A DNA stretch of 64,000 bases from Longilinea arvoryzae (GTDB taxonomy: Bacteria; Chloroflexota; Anaerolineae; Anaerolineales; Anaerolineaceae): assembly GCF_001050235.1 (NCBI RefSeq), contig NZ_DF967972.1, forward strand, positions 2,927,901-2,991,900, given 5' to 3'. The notes under the pieces are model-generated. The model worked only from the letters and a program-made list of their open reading frames with translations. It was not told the origin of the DNA and searched no databases. Below, piece after piece: positions 1 through 8,495 of this stretch (its first letter is position 1; each line of letters starts with the position of its first letter). Position numbers and translations under genes: made by a program.

Positions 1-765
1 GTTCTGGTGTATTTTCAAATTCGCAGGAACCCCAGGACCACTTCACCTCGCGTGCGCATGTATTACGCTTTGCATACCATGGCCGAGGTCCTGGATAATG
101 ACCTGGACGCGAACGAGGAAAGGACCCTGACAACGGACCTGACCTGGGTGGCGCAGCAGGTGCAGGATCCTCAACTGGCCCAGATGGCCCGTGCCATCCT
201 GGAATATATCCAAAGCGATCAAACCGTGGTGGTCGATCGCCAGCCGACGGTTTTCGAACGTGTCAAATACACGGTTCTAAAATTTCTGGATGGTCTCTTT
301 ACAAAAAGAATAACCAGGATTGTACTGGTTGTCATGCTTGGGATCATGAGCCTTGCCGCAATCGTCGAGGTTGTTTATCTCCTTGTCTTCCGCTTTGGCT
401 TGAATATCCATATACCCATCCCGCTGTTTCTGACACTTGGAGAATATTCGGCCCAATTTCATATCCGCTGGTTCCTGTATCGAGTGGCATTGCAGGCCGC
501 AATAGGGATTCTCAGCCTGATCGGTCTGGTTTTGATCTTCCGGGGAGATGAAAAACACGGGCTCTTCTGGGCCCAGGTCAGCCTGATCATCAGCCTGACG
601 GGGCTGAATCTGATCGTTTTCTATATCGATCAATTCTCCGCAGTGATCAACACATTTTATCAGTTCGCGATTGTGCTGCTCATTTCTTCCTACCGACGCC
701 GCTTTCTGGTAAACCAGTCGAAGGATCGTCCTTTGATATCTCTGGAAAAATCACATCCGGATTGA
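1..765 (+). CDS. Partial multi-pass membrane protein, function unknown
   Basis: The reading frame is open from the first base of the window, so the gene probably begins upstream; a GTG at position 7 is the first possible start inside the window. The visible 254 codons hold a soluble N-terminal part of about 95 residues (acidic, helical, ending near a VDRQPT stretch) followed by about four hydrophobic segments, roughly residues 105-130, 155-180, 190-210 and 215-232, and a short basic tail. I see no catalytic motif and recognise no family. Its last 86 bases overlap the end of the IMPACT-family gene on the other strand, tail to tail. An inner-membrane location is inferred from the hydrophobic segments only. 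Confidence 0.6.
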   Translation, partial: VLVYFQIRRNPRTTSPRVRMYYALHTMAEVLDNDLDANEERTLTTDLTWVAQQVQDPQLAQMARAILEYIQSDQTVVVDRQPTVFERVKYTVLKFLDGLFTKRITRIVLVVMLGIMSLAAIVEVVYLLVFRFGLNIHIPIPLFLTLGEYSAQFHIRWFLYRVALQAAIGILSLIGLVLIFRGDEKHGLFWAQVSLIISLTGLNLIVFYIDQFSAVINTFYQFAIVLLISSYRRRFLVNQSKDRPLISLEKSHPD

Positions 766-1378
766 CCTCGAGGATCTCGGTTGGAATGCCGCCGCGGCAG
801 AAATCGCGGAGGTCGCTTTGAAATTCTGTCACGCGATCCGTCATGAAGCGAGCGGTCATCCAGATGTTGGCCTGAAAATCCTCGTCCAGAATGACCCCCT
901 CGTAGTCTTTGACCAGGCGGCGAATTCCTCCGAGCTGGGAATATTCCAATTCGAACATCAAGGTCGTCGTCGATACTTTTTGCGCCCTGGGCAGAACCTC
1001 CAACGCTTTCTGAGTCGCCTCGGTGTACGCCCTGACCAACCCGCCCGTACCCAATTTGGTGCCCCCAAAATAACGCACAACCACCCCGACGATGTCGCCC
1101 AGCCCCGAGCCTGTCAGGACGGTCAGGACCGGGCGACCTGCCGTACCGGAAGGTTCACCGTCGTCCGTGCAATGGGTGATCACATTCTGACCATGTCCAA
1201 CGATGAATGCCGGTACGTGGTGGGTTGCGTCCGGATAATCGCTCTTTATCCGGCTGATGAACGCGCGCGCTTCATCAACGGATGGCGCCGCCGATACGCA
1301 GGCAATGAACCTGGAATTGACGACCTGAATTTCAACCCGGACTTCGCCTGCCGGAACCATTCGCCTTTTTTCTGCCAA
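680..1378 (-). CDS. yigZ: IMPACT/YigZ family protein (UPF0029)
   Basis: About 232 residues, the usual size for bacterial YigZ/YvyE proteins. The N-terminal UPF0029 domain shows the family signatures HHVPAFIVG near residue 53, DDGEPSGTAGRP near 71 and VRYFGGTKLGTGGLVRAY near 100; a C-terminal DUF1949-like region follows. The family is related to the eukaryotic translation regulator IMPACT, but the bacterial role is not settled. The chosen start is a TTG at 1378 because a good ribosome site (GGAGAGG, 5 bases away) precedes it; an ATG six codons later (1360) has a poorer site. The gene is monocistronic and converges on the membrane protein gene, overlapping it by 86 bases. Confidence 0.9.
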   Translation of the reverse strand: MAEKRRMVPAGEVRVEIQVVNSRFIACVSAAPSVDEARAFISRIKSDYPDATHHVPAFIVGHGQNVITHCTDDGEPSGTAGRPVLTVLTGSGLGDIVGVVVRYFGGTKLGTGGLVRAYTEATQKALEVLPRAQKVSTTTLMFELEYSQLGGIRRLVKDYEGVILDEDFQANIWMTARFMTDRVTEFQSDLRDFCRGGIPTEILEVNPDVIFPEISKDDPSTGLPESGVGRKK

Positions 1379-1515
1379 ACCAGCCTCTCCGAAAAACCAA
1401 TCCTTGACGGATTCGGTATTGGATTAAATAAGTTACACCAAAAATCATTATAATGTAGCTTACGATTTTCAAATGAATTGTCAGGATATCGACGATTGAA
1501 TAATTGGAGCCAATT

Positions 1516-3426
1516 ATGGATTTACCGGTTGATCTCTTCCGCCCCGATTTTCAGCATGGTCCGATTCCTTACTTTTACCGGTCGACATCGGATCTCGAAA
1601 AGGGACTGAGGCATTTCATTCACCGCGGTATGGAACATCGCCAAAAAATCCTTTGCCTTCCGCCGCAAGCTGAGCTCCAGGCGCAATTCGATTCGCCTTT
1701 GCTGATCCGATCCATGGAAAATCTAGGGCTGACCGATCATCAGTTTGAATGGATACCCGACTCTGTCGAATGGGCAACCACCGGGCCATTCGATGCCGGA
1801 GTGTTGAAGGAATGGTTTCTGAGCCAACAGACTACCGCCGTCGCGAATGGGTATGCCGGTATTCGGGTCTGGCTCGACTTGACCCGGACGCTTTGCACTC
1901 AAACACAGATCGAACCCCTTCTGAATTGGCTCGAGACGTTCTCATCTCAACCGATTGCAGATGTACCGCTCTATTGTGCCTATGCTGACAACCAGATACC
2001 TCCGCGGACCATCCTTCAACTGCTGGCCGCACATCGAACTTTACACTTCGGGAATCAACTTCTGATCAATCCTTATCATGGCCTGACCCTGTCTGCGGAT
2101 TCCGCTCCTTCTGCCGAGACGGTATCCAGGATCATCTCCAACCTTCAAGGATTGATTTCTTTCACCTCGAACCCCAGGCCGGAGCAACCGCGCCCGGATG
2201 CCATCCTGCGCGATGCGCCATATGGCATAGTCACCCTGGGAATCGATGGCTCGATTCGGACCGCGAACCCGAAAGCGTTAACGATTCTTGGCTACACGCA
2301 AGAAACCGATCTCAATTCCACACTTTTCATCGACCTGTTTTCTCCGGAGGATCGTTTCGAAGTCAGCCGCGTTCTTTCCGACCCGCGTTCGAAAAGTCAT
2401 ACCGATCTCGCGGTCGAATGCAAAATCCTTCGCAGGGATGGAATATCCATCCCGATTGAATTAAGGGTCAGTCAGATCGAACTGCCAGAACCCGATGGAG
2501 CTCATCTGGCCTGTTATTTTCACGATATCACCCACCATTATGAAATCGAACAGGCCCTGCGGGCCAGCGAACAACGCTATCGCTTCCTGGTCGAAAATCA
2601 AGGCGAGGGCGTGGTGATGATCGACGCGGATGGGAAGATCGATTACATCAATGCCGCCGGTGGAAATCTGTTGGGAGGAATCCCGGAATTCTTCATTGGG
2701 CAACGGATAACGAATTTCATCCCCGACTCGCAGATGAACCACTATCGATTGCAGCATGGAAATCGCCGGAAAGGCGTATCGACATCCTTTGAAATCGCGG
2801 TCCGCTCGTTTGACAATATCGAACGGGACATTCTGGTTACAGCCACTCCGCGCTATTCCCCGGGCGGTAATTACAACGGCACGCTGGCAATATTTCGGGA
2901 TATCACCGAACGCAAACAGCTCGAAGAAAAGCTGCGCTATCAGAGTACCCACGATATGATGACCGGCTTATTCAATCGGACCTATTTTGACGACGCTGTC
3001 GAACTTTACGACCCGTTGAATGCGCTTTCGACCAGCATCATCATCGTGGACGTCGACGGATTGAAAGAAGTCAACGACCAAAATGGCCACAAGGCGGGTG
3101 ACTTGTTAATCAAGAAAGTCGCTAAAATATTAAAGGCATCTTTTCGCATCGACGATGTCATCGCTCGAATTGGCGGGGACGAATTCGCCATTTTGCTTCA
3201 TGAAACGGATGAAAGCCAATTGCGGCAGGCGATCATTCGCCTGCGCCGCAACCTGGAGGAGGCCAACGCCAACCTGCCGCTGGAACAGCAGGTCAGTTTT
3301 TCCATCGGCGGCGCCACCACCTCGCCGACCCTGGATATTTCTCAAACCCTGATGCTGGCCGACATGCGCATGTACCGCCAAAAACGCCGCAAAAAAGCCA
3401 GTCACGGCAGCCAGTTGGTGGAATGA
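1516..3426 (+). CDS. MEDS-PAS-PAS-GGDEF diguanylate cyclase
   Basis: Predicted cytoplasmic sensor that makes cyclic di-GMP from two GTP. The N-terminus (about residues 10-180) resembles the MEDS sensory domain (PYFYRSTSDLEKGLRHFI opening). Two PAS domains follow (about 225-345 and 350-470, the first opening with RDAPYGIVTLGIDG), then a GGDEF domain (about 475-630) with an intact GGDEF at residues 553-557. An RxxD inhibitory site (RIDD) lies the canonical five residues before it, so product inhibition is expected. No membrane segment is visible. I chose ATG 1516, which has GGAG six bases upstream, over an in-frame TTG at 1504. The DUF1028 gene follows after 13 bases, suggesting co-transcription. 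Confidence 0.93.
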   Translation: MDLPVDLFRPDFQHGPIPYFYRSTSDLEKGLRHFIHRGMEHRQKILCLPPQAELQAQFDSPLLIRSMENLGLTDHQFEWIPDSVEWATTGPFDAGVLKEWFLSQQTTAVANGYAGIRVWLDLTRTLCTQTQIEPLLNWLETFSSQPIADVPLYCAYADNQIPPRTILQLLAAHRTLHFGNQLLINPYHGLTLSADSAPSAETVSRIISNLQGLISFTSNPRPEQPRPDAILRDAPYGIVTLGIDGSIRTANPKALTILGYTQETDLNSTLFIDLFSPEDRFEVSRVLSDPRSKSHTDLAVECKILRRDGISIPIELRVSQIELPEPDGAHLACYFHDITHHYEIEQALRASEQRYRFLVENQGEGVVMIDADGKIDYINAAGGNLLGGIPEFFIGQRITNFIPDSQMNHYRLQHGNRRKGVSTSFEIAVRSFDNIERDILVTATPRYSPGGNYNGTLAIFRDITERKQLEEKLRYQSTHDMMTGLFNRTYFDDAVELYDPLNALSTSIIIVDVDGLKEVNDQNGHKAGDLLIKKVAKILKASFRIDDVIARIGGDEFAILLHETDESQLRQAIIRLRRNLEEANANLPLEQQVSFSIGGATTSPTLDISQTLMLADMRMYRQKRRKKASHGSQLVE

Positions 3427-3439
3427 TATTGGGAGTTCC

Positions 3440-4366
3440 ATGACCCACCGTTTTCCTTTCGCACACACTTTTTCGATCGTCGCCCGTGACCCATCGACCG
3501 GCCAAATGGGAGCGGCCATTCAGTCTCACTGGTTCTCGGTGGGTAGCCTGGTCATCTGGGGCGAAGCCGGCGTTGGCGTGGTCGCGACCCAGGCGATGGT
3601 CGACCCGAGTTACGGCAACCTGGGGCTGGAATTGATGCGCGCCGGTCGCCCGGCCACCCGGGCCCTGGTCGGGCTGCTGGCTGCGGATGAAGGCAGGGAT
3701 CTGCGCCAGGTGGCGATGCTGGATTGTCATGCGGATGTGGCCGTCCATACCGGCAGCCGCTGCATTCAGGATGCCGGCCATGAAACCGGCGACGCATTTT
3801 CCGTTCAGGCCAACATGATGGCCAATCCTTCCATCTGGCCGGCCATGGCGAAGGCGTACCGCGAATCGAGCGGCACGTTGACCGCCCGCCTGCTGGAGGC
3901 GTTGGAAGCCGGACAGGCTGCCGGCGGCGATATCCGTGGAAAACAATCGGCCGCCATTCTGGTGGTCGCGCCAACCTCGACTGGCCGCCCCTGGGCCGAC
4001 CGCTTGATCGATCTTCGCGTTGAAGACCATCCGGACCCAATCCTCGACTTAAAGCGCCTGGTTCAACTTCACGACGCATACGAATGGATGAATACCGGCG
4101 ACCAAAAGCTCGGCGAGGGGGATATCGATGCCGCCCTGGCCGCATATCAACGGGCCGCCGGCCTGGCGCCCACCATCTCCGAACTGCCCTTCTGGCAGGC
4201 GGTCACTTTGATAGAATTAAAGCGCGTCGATGAAGCGCTGCCCATCCTAAAGGATATTTTCAGCCTGGAACCTGCCTGGCGAACCTTGTTTCAGCGCCTG
4301 CCCGCTGCGGGTTTACTCAACACCGATTCAGCGACGCTCGCCAGAGTTCTGGCGTCGACTCGATAA
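3440..4366 (+). CDS. DUF1028 family protein
   Basis: 308 residues. The N-terminal two thirds match the DUF1028 family, which is placed among Ntn-hydrolase-like folds: THTFSIVARDP-type opening (here FAHTFSIVARDPSTGQMG), then VATQAMVDPSYG and HETGDAFSVQANMM. The last ~90 residues look like one or two TPR helices (GEGDIDAALAAYQRAAGLAP), an extension known in some members. No signal peptide or membrane segment is seen. The activity of the family is not established; hydrolase or amidase activity would be inference from fold. The start ATG has GGGAG four bases upstream. It sits between a diguanylate cyclase and a cNMP-binding kinase, probably in one transcript. Confidence 0.85.
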   Translation: MTHRFPFAHTFSIVARDPSTGQMGAAIQSHWFSVGSLVIWGEAGVGVVATQAMVDPSYGNLGLELMRAGRPATRALVGLLAADEGRDLRQVAMLDCHADVAVHTGSRCIQDAGHETGDAFSVQANMMANPSIWPAMAKAYRESSGTLTARLLEALEAGQAAGGDIRGKQSAAILVVAPTSTGRPWADRLIDLRVEDHPDPILDLKRLVQLHDAYEWMNTGDQKLGEGDIDAALAAYQRAAGLAPTISELPFWQAVTLIELKRVDEALPILKDIFSLEPAWRTLFQRLPAAGLLNTDSATLARVLASTR

Positions 4367-4387
4367 TGTTCACGGAGCAATTTTCAG

Positions 4388-5584
4388 GTGGATAGCCCCT
4401 TCTCCCCCATCGAAGTCATGCAAAAAGCATTCCCCGGCCTGGGACCGAATGAAGCCGCCCGGATCGTCCAGAATGGGACTTTGATGACCGTGAGTGAAAA
4501 TACGGTCCTCTGCCATGAGGGAAAATATGAAACGACTTTTTATCTCATCCTGCAGGGAAGCGCGCTGGTAACCAAGGTCATCAACGAAACCGAAACGCGC
4601 ATTCTAAAGCACCTTTCTGCGGGCGATTTTTTTGGCGAGATGGCGATCATCCACAACGCGCCCCGGGCAGCCACCGTTTCCACTCTCACACCGACGACGG
4701 TTCTTGCGTTGGAGAAAGAAGCTTTTTCGGATATCCTCGAGACCAGCTCCAGCATCTCATTGGCCATGGTGCGTGAAGTCAGCAGCCGCTTGCGGCAAAA
4801 TGACGAAATGGCCATCGAGGACCTGCGCCTGAAGGCCAGTGAGCTGGCTTCTGCTTACAACCAATTGGCTGAACTGGAGATCGCCCGCAATGAATTCTTG
4901 ACCATCCTGGCCCATGAATTACGAACGCCGCTCATGGCCGCCAACGGCTATCTGCAAATTGCGCAAAGCGGCATGTTGAAAGACGACGAGTTGAAATCGG
5001 CGATCGATACCATCTCCCATCATGTGCAGGACATCACTTCACTCGTCAATAACCTGCTTTTCCTGCAAGAGATGAAGCTGATCCTGCCCGATTTTCAAAA
5101 TGTCGACCTGGCCGGAATCGTGTCCAATGCTTGCGAAGCGTACCGCCAGACCGCCCTGAAAAACGGGTGTGAAATCAAATTGACGGCGCCGGAGGAAAAG
5201 CTGATTGTGCGCGCTTCTTCCAAGAGTCTGGAACGCGCTTTTTCCGCCATTCTGGATAACGCCGTTAAATTCAGCCCGGATGGCGGGTTGGTGCAGGTCG
5301 AAGTGGACCGTGACGAAACGAATTGCCGGGTCAGGATCATCGATCATGGCGTAGGCATTCCGGCTGAAGCCTTACCCCATATTTACGACCGTTTCTTCCA
5401 TACAGACCAAATCGGCGACAAACTGTTCCGTGGTATAGGTCTGGGACTATCCATTGCACGAGAGGTCATTCAGCAGCATGGCGGTAAAATTGAAGTCAGC
5501 TCCGTCGAAGGAGCCGGCAGTCAATTTACAATCCATCTACCCATCCTCACAGAAAACAACGTGGCTAACGTTCCGGATCGGTGA
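4388..5584 (+). CDS. Cyclic nucleotide-binding domain histidine kinase
   Basis: 398 residues and no membrane segment, so a soluble kinase. Residues about 10-125 form a CRP-like cyclic nucleotide-binding domain (FYLILQGSALV, LSAGDFFGEMAIIHNAPRAATV). A short coiled linker leads to a HisKA domain with the phospho-accepting His176 in LAHELRTP, then a HATPase domain with the N box (AILDNAVKFSPDGG), G1 (IIDHGVGIP) and G2 (GIGLGLSIAREV). No receiver domain is attached and no response regulator gene is adjacent, so its partner is unknown. The start is a GTG 22 bases after the previous stop, with GGAG rather far upstream. Sensing of a cyclic nucleotide is inferred from the domain only. Confidence 0.92.
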   Translation: MDSPFSPIEVMQKAFPGLGPNEAARIVQNGTLMTVSENTVLCHEGKYETTFYLILQGSALVTKVINETETRILKHLSAGDFFGEMAIIHNAPRAATVSTLTPTTVLALEKEAFSDILETSSSISLAMVREVSSRLRQNDEMAIEDLRLKASELASAYNQLAELEIARNEFLTILAHELRTPLMAANGYLQIAQSGMLKDDELKSAIDTISHHVQDITSLVNNLLFLQEMKLILPDFQNVDLAGIVSNACEAYRQTALKNGCEIKLTAPEEKLIVRASSKSLERAFSAILDNAVKFSPDGGLVQVEVDRDETNCRVRIIDHGVGIPAEALPHIYDRFFHTDQIGDKLFRGIGLGLSIAREVIQQHGGKIEVSSVEGAGSQFTIHLPILTENNVANVPDR

Positions 5585-5619
5585 TTGGGTCTCAGTTTTG
5601 TGAAATTAAGGAGTCCAAA

Positions 5620-5907
5620 ATGGGCGCAGAAGATGTTCATTATGAAGAATACAAGGTCGACGGCGAAGCCGTGGTAGCAAAGGTCAAGGAACTGGTTCAT
5701 GAGGGTAACATTCGCCGCATCGTCATCAAGAACGAGCAGGGCCAGACCCTCATCGAGGTTCCGTTGACACTGGGCGTGGTCGGCGTTGTGTTGCTGCCGG
5801 TGTGGGCCGCCATCGGAGCCATTGCTGCTTTGGCAGTCAAACTCACGATTGTCGTGGAACGGGTGGATACGCCACCCAGCAATCCCAATATTCCGCCTGC
5901 AGCATAG
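5620..5907 (+). CDS. DUF4342 domain protein
   Basis: 95 residues. The sequence matches the DUF4342 pattern: an acidic/basic N-terminal half (VKELVHEGNIRRIVIKNEQG) and a hydrophobic Gly/Val-rich segment with VPLTLGVVGVVLLPVWAAI, which in this family is proposed to sit at or in the membrane. Function is unknown. ATG 5620 is preceded by AAGGAG at six bases, which decides the start over an upstream in-frame GTG. It follows the kinase by 35 bases and is closed by a strong terminator, so it is probably the last gene of the transcript. Confidence 0.8.
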   Translation: MGAEDVHYEEYKVDGEAVVAKVKELVHEGNIRRIVIKNEQGQTLIEVPLTLGVVGVVLLPVWAAIGAIAALAVKLTIVVERVDTPPSNPNIPPAA

Positions 5908-5915
5908 GGTTTCAG

Positions 5916-5946
5916 AAAAATACCCGGCGCCTGACCGGGTATTTTT
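5916..5946 (+). terminator. Intrinsic terminator after the DUF4342 gene
   Basis: A GC-rich stem (TACCCGG paired with CCGGGTA, extended by A/T pairs) with a 7-base loop and a run of five T. It ends the transcript that starts with the GGDEF gene and lies just before the promoter of the radical SAM gene. Confidence 0.85.
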
Positions 5947-5950
5947 GTAC

Positions 5951-5979
5951 TTGAAATAATAACACATTTGTTCTATAAT
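5951..5979 (+). promoter_or_regulatory. Sigma-70-type promoter for a leaderless message
   Basis: TTGAAA, 17 bases, then a perfect TATAAT. The ATG of the radical SAM gene begins six bases after the -10 box, where transcription should start, and no ribosome site fits between. The message is therefore predicted to be leaderless. Confidence 0.85.
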
Positions 5980-5985
5980 CTGGTT

Positions 5986-7137
5986 ATGGATACAGGTCAA
6001 AAGATCGGCCTCTTAACCGAACACATGGCGTTGGAACCCGATGGTGACAGCCCACTTTACGCCCCGCCTGCGTGCGATCTCCACAACCCAAGTGATGCCG
6101 GCGTCATCTATGGCGCTGCGGCCGGCGGCAGACGGGTGAAATTATTGAAAACGCTGCTGACCTCGGCATGTGAACGGGATTGCTACTACTGTCCGTTTCG
6201 GGCCGGCCGGAATTTTCAGCGCGAAACGATGCAGCCAGATGAACTGAGCGCATCTTTCTCTCACATGGTTCGGGCGGGCCAGGTCGAAGGGCTCTTTCTC
6301 AGTTCAGCGCTCGCCGGCGGCGGCGTGAAAACGCAGGACCGGTTGATCGCAACAGCCGAGATCCTGCGGCAGAAACACGGTTTTCATGGTTATCTGCACC
6401 TGAAGATCATGCCCGGCGCAGAAAAGGAGCAGGTCCTAAGGGCCATGCAGTTAGCCGACCGCGTCTCGATCAATCTCGAGGCGCCAAACGAAAAACGGCT
6501 GGGATATCTGGCGCCACATAAGAATTTCTGGGAGGAATTGTTCACCCGGCTGCGTTGGGTGGAGGATGTTCGCCGCAGCCTGCCGGGCGAGCAGGCCTGG
6601 AAAGGACACTGGCCATCCGTTACCACGCAATTTGTGGTGGGAGCCGCGGGCGAGAATGATCTGGAATTACTGACCACATCCGAATACCTCTTCCGCCAAT
6701 TTCACCTCGCCCGAACCTACTATTCGGCCTTCAATCCGATTCCCGACACCCCTTTGCAGGACCATATCCCCGAAAATCCGGTGCGCCAACAGCGTCTCTA
6801 CCAGGCTTCTTTTTTACTGCGCGATTATGGATTTTGCCTCGAAGATTTGCCTTTCGAGCAGACCGGCTTTCTCCCCCTGACAATCGACCCCAAAAGAGCC
6901 TGGGCTGAACAAAACCTGAGCGAACAACCCATAGACATCAACCGGGCTGACCGGGCGCAACTTCTGCGCGTCCCCGGCATTGGGCCAAAAACAGCGGATC
7001 ACCTGCTCTCGGAGCGTCATCGGAATCCGCTCCATACCGTGAGCGATTTGGCGCGTCTGGGAATTCCCGTCCAGAAAAGTACGCCGTTCATTCTGCTGGA
7101 TGGGAAAAGGCCTGCCCACCAGATGTCCTTATGGTAA
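5986..7137 (+). CDS. Radical SAM protein with C-terminal helix-hairpin-helix, putative DNA modification/repair
   Basis: 383 residues. A CxxxCxxC cluster motif (CERDCYYC, Cys62, Cys66, Cys69) binds the 4Fe-4S/SAM centre; the radical SAM barrel follows (SINLEAPNEKR, TTQFVVGAAGE). The last ~60 residues carry a helix-hairpin-helix DNA-binding element (LLRVPGIGPKTADHLL). This architecture is that of the family annotated as 'putative DNA modification/repair radical SAM protein'; the actual reaction is unknown to me. The partner gene often seen next to this family (a uracil-DNA-glycosylase-like DUF4130 protein) is not in the window. Start ATG 5986 is chosen because it coincides with the predicted transcription start; an in-frame TTG at 5968 would lie upstream of the -10 box. 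Confidence 0.88.
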   Translation: MDTGQKIGLLTEHMALEPDGDSPLYAPPACDLHNPSDAGVIYGAAAGGRRVKLLKTLLTSACERDCYYCPFRAGRNFQRETMQPDELSASFSHMVRAGQVEGLFLSSALAGGGVKTQDRLIATAEILRQKHGFHGYLHLKIMPGAEKEQVLRAMQLADRVSINLEAPNEKRLGYLAPHKNFWEELFTRLRWVEDVRRSLPGEQAWKGHWPSVTTQFVVGAAGENDLELLTTSEYLFRQFHLARTYYSAFNPIPDTPLQDHIPENPVRQQRLYQASFLLRDYGFCLEDLPFEQTGFLPLTIDPKRAWAEQNLSEQPIDINRADRAQLLRVPGIGPKTADHLLSERHRNPLHTVSDLARLGIPVQKSTPFILLDGKRPAHQMSLW

Positions 7138-7146
7138 GATTCAGGC

Positions 7147-7629
7147 ATGCCATTCATTGAGTCGTTGGATACACCCGCGATCCATTTTCTTTTACAGGCC
7201 GGGGTGGCATTTAAAATCTTTCACCATTTATCCAAAATCCAATCCTTGCGACAAGCCGCTGAAGAACGCGGTCAGGCTACTGACCAGATTGTTCGCAGCA
7301 TTCTGTTTCGCCTGTCAACCGGCGATTTTGTGATGGTCCTGATGGCCGGCGAAAGCCAGATCTCCTGGAAATCTTTGCGGGCCTACCTCGGTGAAAGACG
7401 GCTGACCCTCGCGGCGCCTCAGGATGTGCTCGAACAGACCGGTTATGAAATCGGCGCGGTCACACCCTTTGGCTTGCCCCGCAGCCTGCGAATTCTGGCT
7501 AATCCATCCGTATTTGTTTACCCTGAAATATCGCTTGGCTCGGGCAAGAAAGGATACGCCATCCTGATTCAGCCTGGTTTACTAAAAACTTTGATCGAAA
7601 ACCTGGAAATTGCGCCGTTAACCGAGTAA
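7147..7629 (+). CDS. YbaK/EbsC-type aminoacyl-tRNA deacylase
   Basis: 160 residues, a full-length stand-alone YbaK/prolyl-tRNA-deacylase-associated domain. Signatures are the N-terminal PAIHFLLQAGVAFKIFHH and the GAVTPFGLPRSLRIL motif near residue 98, which lines the editing pocket. Members hydrolyse mischarged tRNA (for example Cys- or Ala-tRNAPro); which substrate this one uses cannot be read from the sequence. The usual catalytic lysine region (SILFRLSTGDFVMVLMAG) departs from the common xKxLV form, so activity is not certain. The ATG lies six bases after a TAAGAT box and has no ribosome site, so this message too may be leaderless. Confidence 0.82.
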   Translation: MPFIESLDTPAIHFLLQAGVAFKIFHHLSKIQSLRQAAEERGQATDQIVRSILFRLSTGDFVMVLMAGESQISWKSLRAYLGERRLTLAAPQDVLEQTGYEIGAVTPFGLPRSLRILANPSVFVYPEISLGSGKKGYAILIQPGLLKTLIENLEIAPLTE

Positions 7630-7695
7630 TTTTCATCCTGCTCTTATCTCTTTTTATTACCATTGACATCATCTACGTGTTTTTGAGGTTTGTGA

Positions 7696-8187
7696 ATGGC
7701 ACAACCGAAAAAGAGTAATTCCAACGATAATTCCGCTCCGTTGATTCTGATGGCAGCGGGATTGGTCTTGATCATTATTGTGCTGATCTGGCAGTTGTAT
7801 AAATCGCAATCCAATAATTACAATCACAGCATGCTGCTTCCGACCGCCACAAGTGAAATCCCTTACCCGGAGGTAACCCGGGTAAGTCTGAAAGACGCGC
7901 ACATCGCGTTTGATGAGAAAACCGCCGTTTTTGTGGATGTCCGGTCCGCATCGACATATGATCAAGGCCACATTCCGGGCGCGATCAACCTGCCGCTCGA
8001 TCAGTTGGAAGCCAGTATTTCCCAACTCTCGCCGAAAAGCTGGATCATCCCGTACTGTACCTGACTCCATGAACAATCCAGTGCTCGTGCAGCGCAATTA
8101 TTGATCGAAGCCGGGTTTACCGATGTCACTCCCCTGTTAGGTGGATATGGCGCCTGGACGACGAAAGGTTATCCGACCGAACCTTAA
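7696..8187 (+). CDS. Membrane-anchored rhodanese-like selenoprotein (in-frame UGA at 8062)
   Basis: Conventional reading stops at the TGA at 8062-8064, in the middle of the rhodanese loop. Reading through it gives 163 residues ending at TAA 8185 with a complete domain: N-terminal membrane helix (about 15-36), VDVRSASTYDQGHIPGAINLP, then the loop PYCT-UGA-LHEQSSARAAQLL and the closing LLGGYGAW. In rhodanese homologues I know the loop reads YCxCPxExxSAR, so UGA (codon 123) stands exactly at the second cysteine, two residues after the presumed catalytic Cys121. A SECIS-like hairpin follows. Selenocysteine insertion is the best reading; a nonsense mutation is the alternative. ATG 7696 has GAGG eight bases upstream. 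The domain probably faces outside the membrane. Confidence 0.75.
8065..8107 (+). promoter_or_regulatory. Bacterial SECIS-like hairpin downstream of the in-frame UGA
   Basis: Stem GTGCT (8081-8085) pairs with AGCGC (8091-8095), including one G-T pair, around a five-base loop CGTGC. A lower stem of CAAT (8074-8077) with ATTG (8100-8103) extends it. The loop begins 21 bases after the UGA and has G at its second position, followed by T; this meets the usual bacterial SECIS rule (a G in the first two loop bases, 16-37 bases from the UGA). Confidence 0.6.
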
Positions 8188-8223
8188 CAAACCCAACCTC
8201 TCAGGCCGAAATTTTCGGTTTTC

Positions 8224-8232
8224 TGGTATAAT
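8224..8232 (+). promoter_or_regulatory. Extended -10 promoter of the glycine riboswitch/gcv transcript
   Basis: TGG followed by a perfect TATAAT (8227-8232) gives an extended -10 box; no good -35 is seen. It lies about 95 bases upstream of the first aptamer and is the best candidate for the gcv promoter. Confidence 0.6.
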
Positions 8233-8324
8233 TTTTTTGGTGTTAACTTTTTGACATCATTGGTTCCACTTTCATTCAAGGAGCCGAAGCTTTTCCAGAA
8301 CGTCGTAGTTCAACTAAATATTGC

Positions 8325-8492
8325 AGACAGAGAAGAGATCGGCAAGCACCGACACCGAAGGGGCAAGCGTATGGAATGGCATTCCACACGTGAATCTCTC
8401 AGGTACACAAGACCCTGTCACATGCAGACTCTGGAAAGTCGCAAGACACCGAAGGGGCAAACCCATTGGGCGAATCTCTCAGGTTATCAACA
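8325..8492 (+). ncRNA. Tandem glycine riboswitch (gcvT motif, two aptamers)
   Basis: Two consecutive copies of the glycine aptamer core are visible: ACACCGAAGGGGCAAG (from 8352) closing with GAATCTCTCAGGT (to 8404), and ACACCGAAGGGGCAAA (from 8446) closing with GAATCTCTCAGGT (to 8484), joined by a short linker. This is the classical cooperative tandem arrangement. It stands directly upstream of a terminator hairpin and of gcvH, so glycine is expected to relieve termination and switch on glycine degradation. Confidence 0.93.
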
Positions 8493-8495
8493 GAG

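Noticed and set aside
8062..8064. The TGA in the rhodanese gene as a plain stop or pseudogene
   Set aside because: The domain continues intact for 40 codons, the TGA is at a conserved Cys position, and a SECIS-like hairpin follows. I kept selenocysteine as the first reading but not as certain.
8251..8279. A TTGACA at 8251-8256 as a second gcv promoter
   Set aside because: No acceptable -10 box lies 16-18 bases downstream; the extended TATAAT at 8227 is better.
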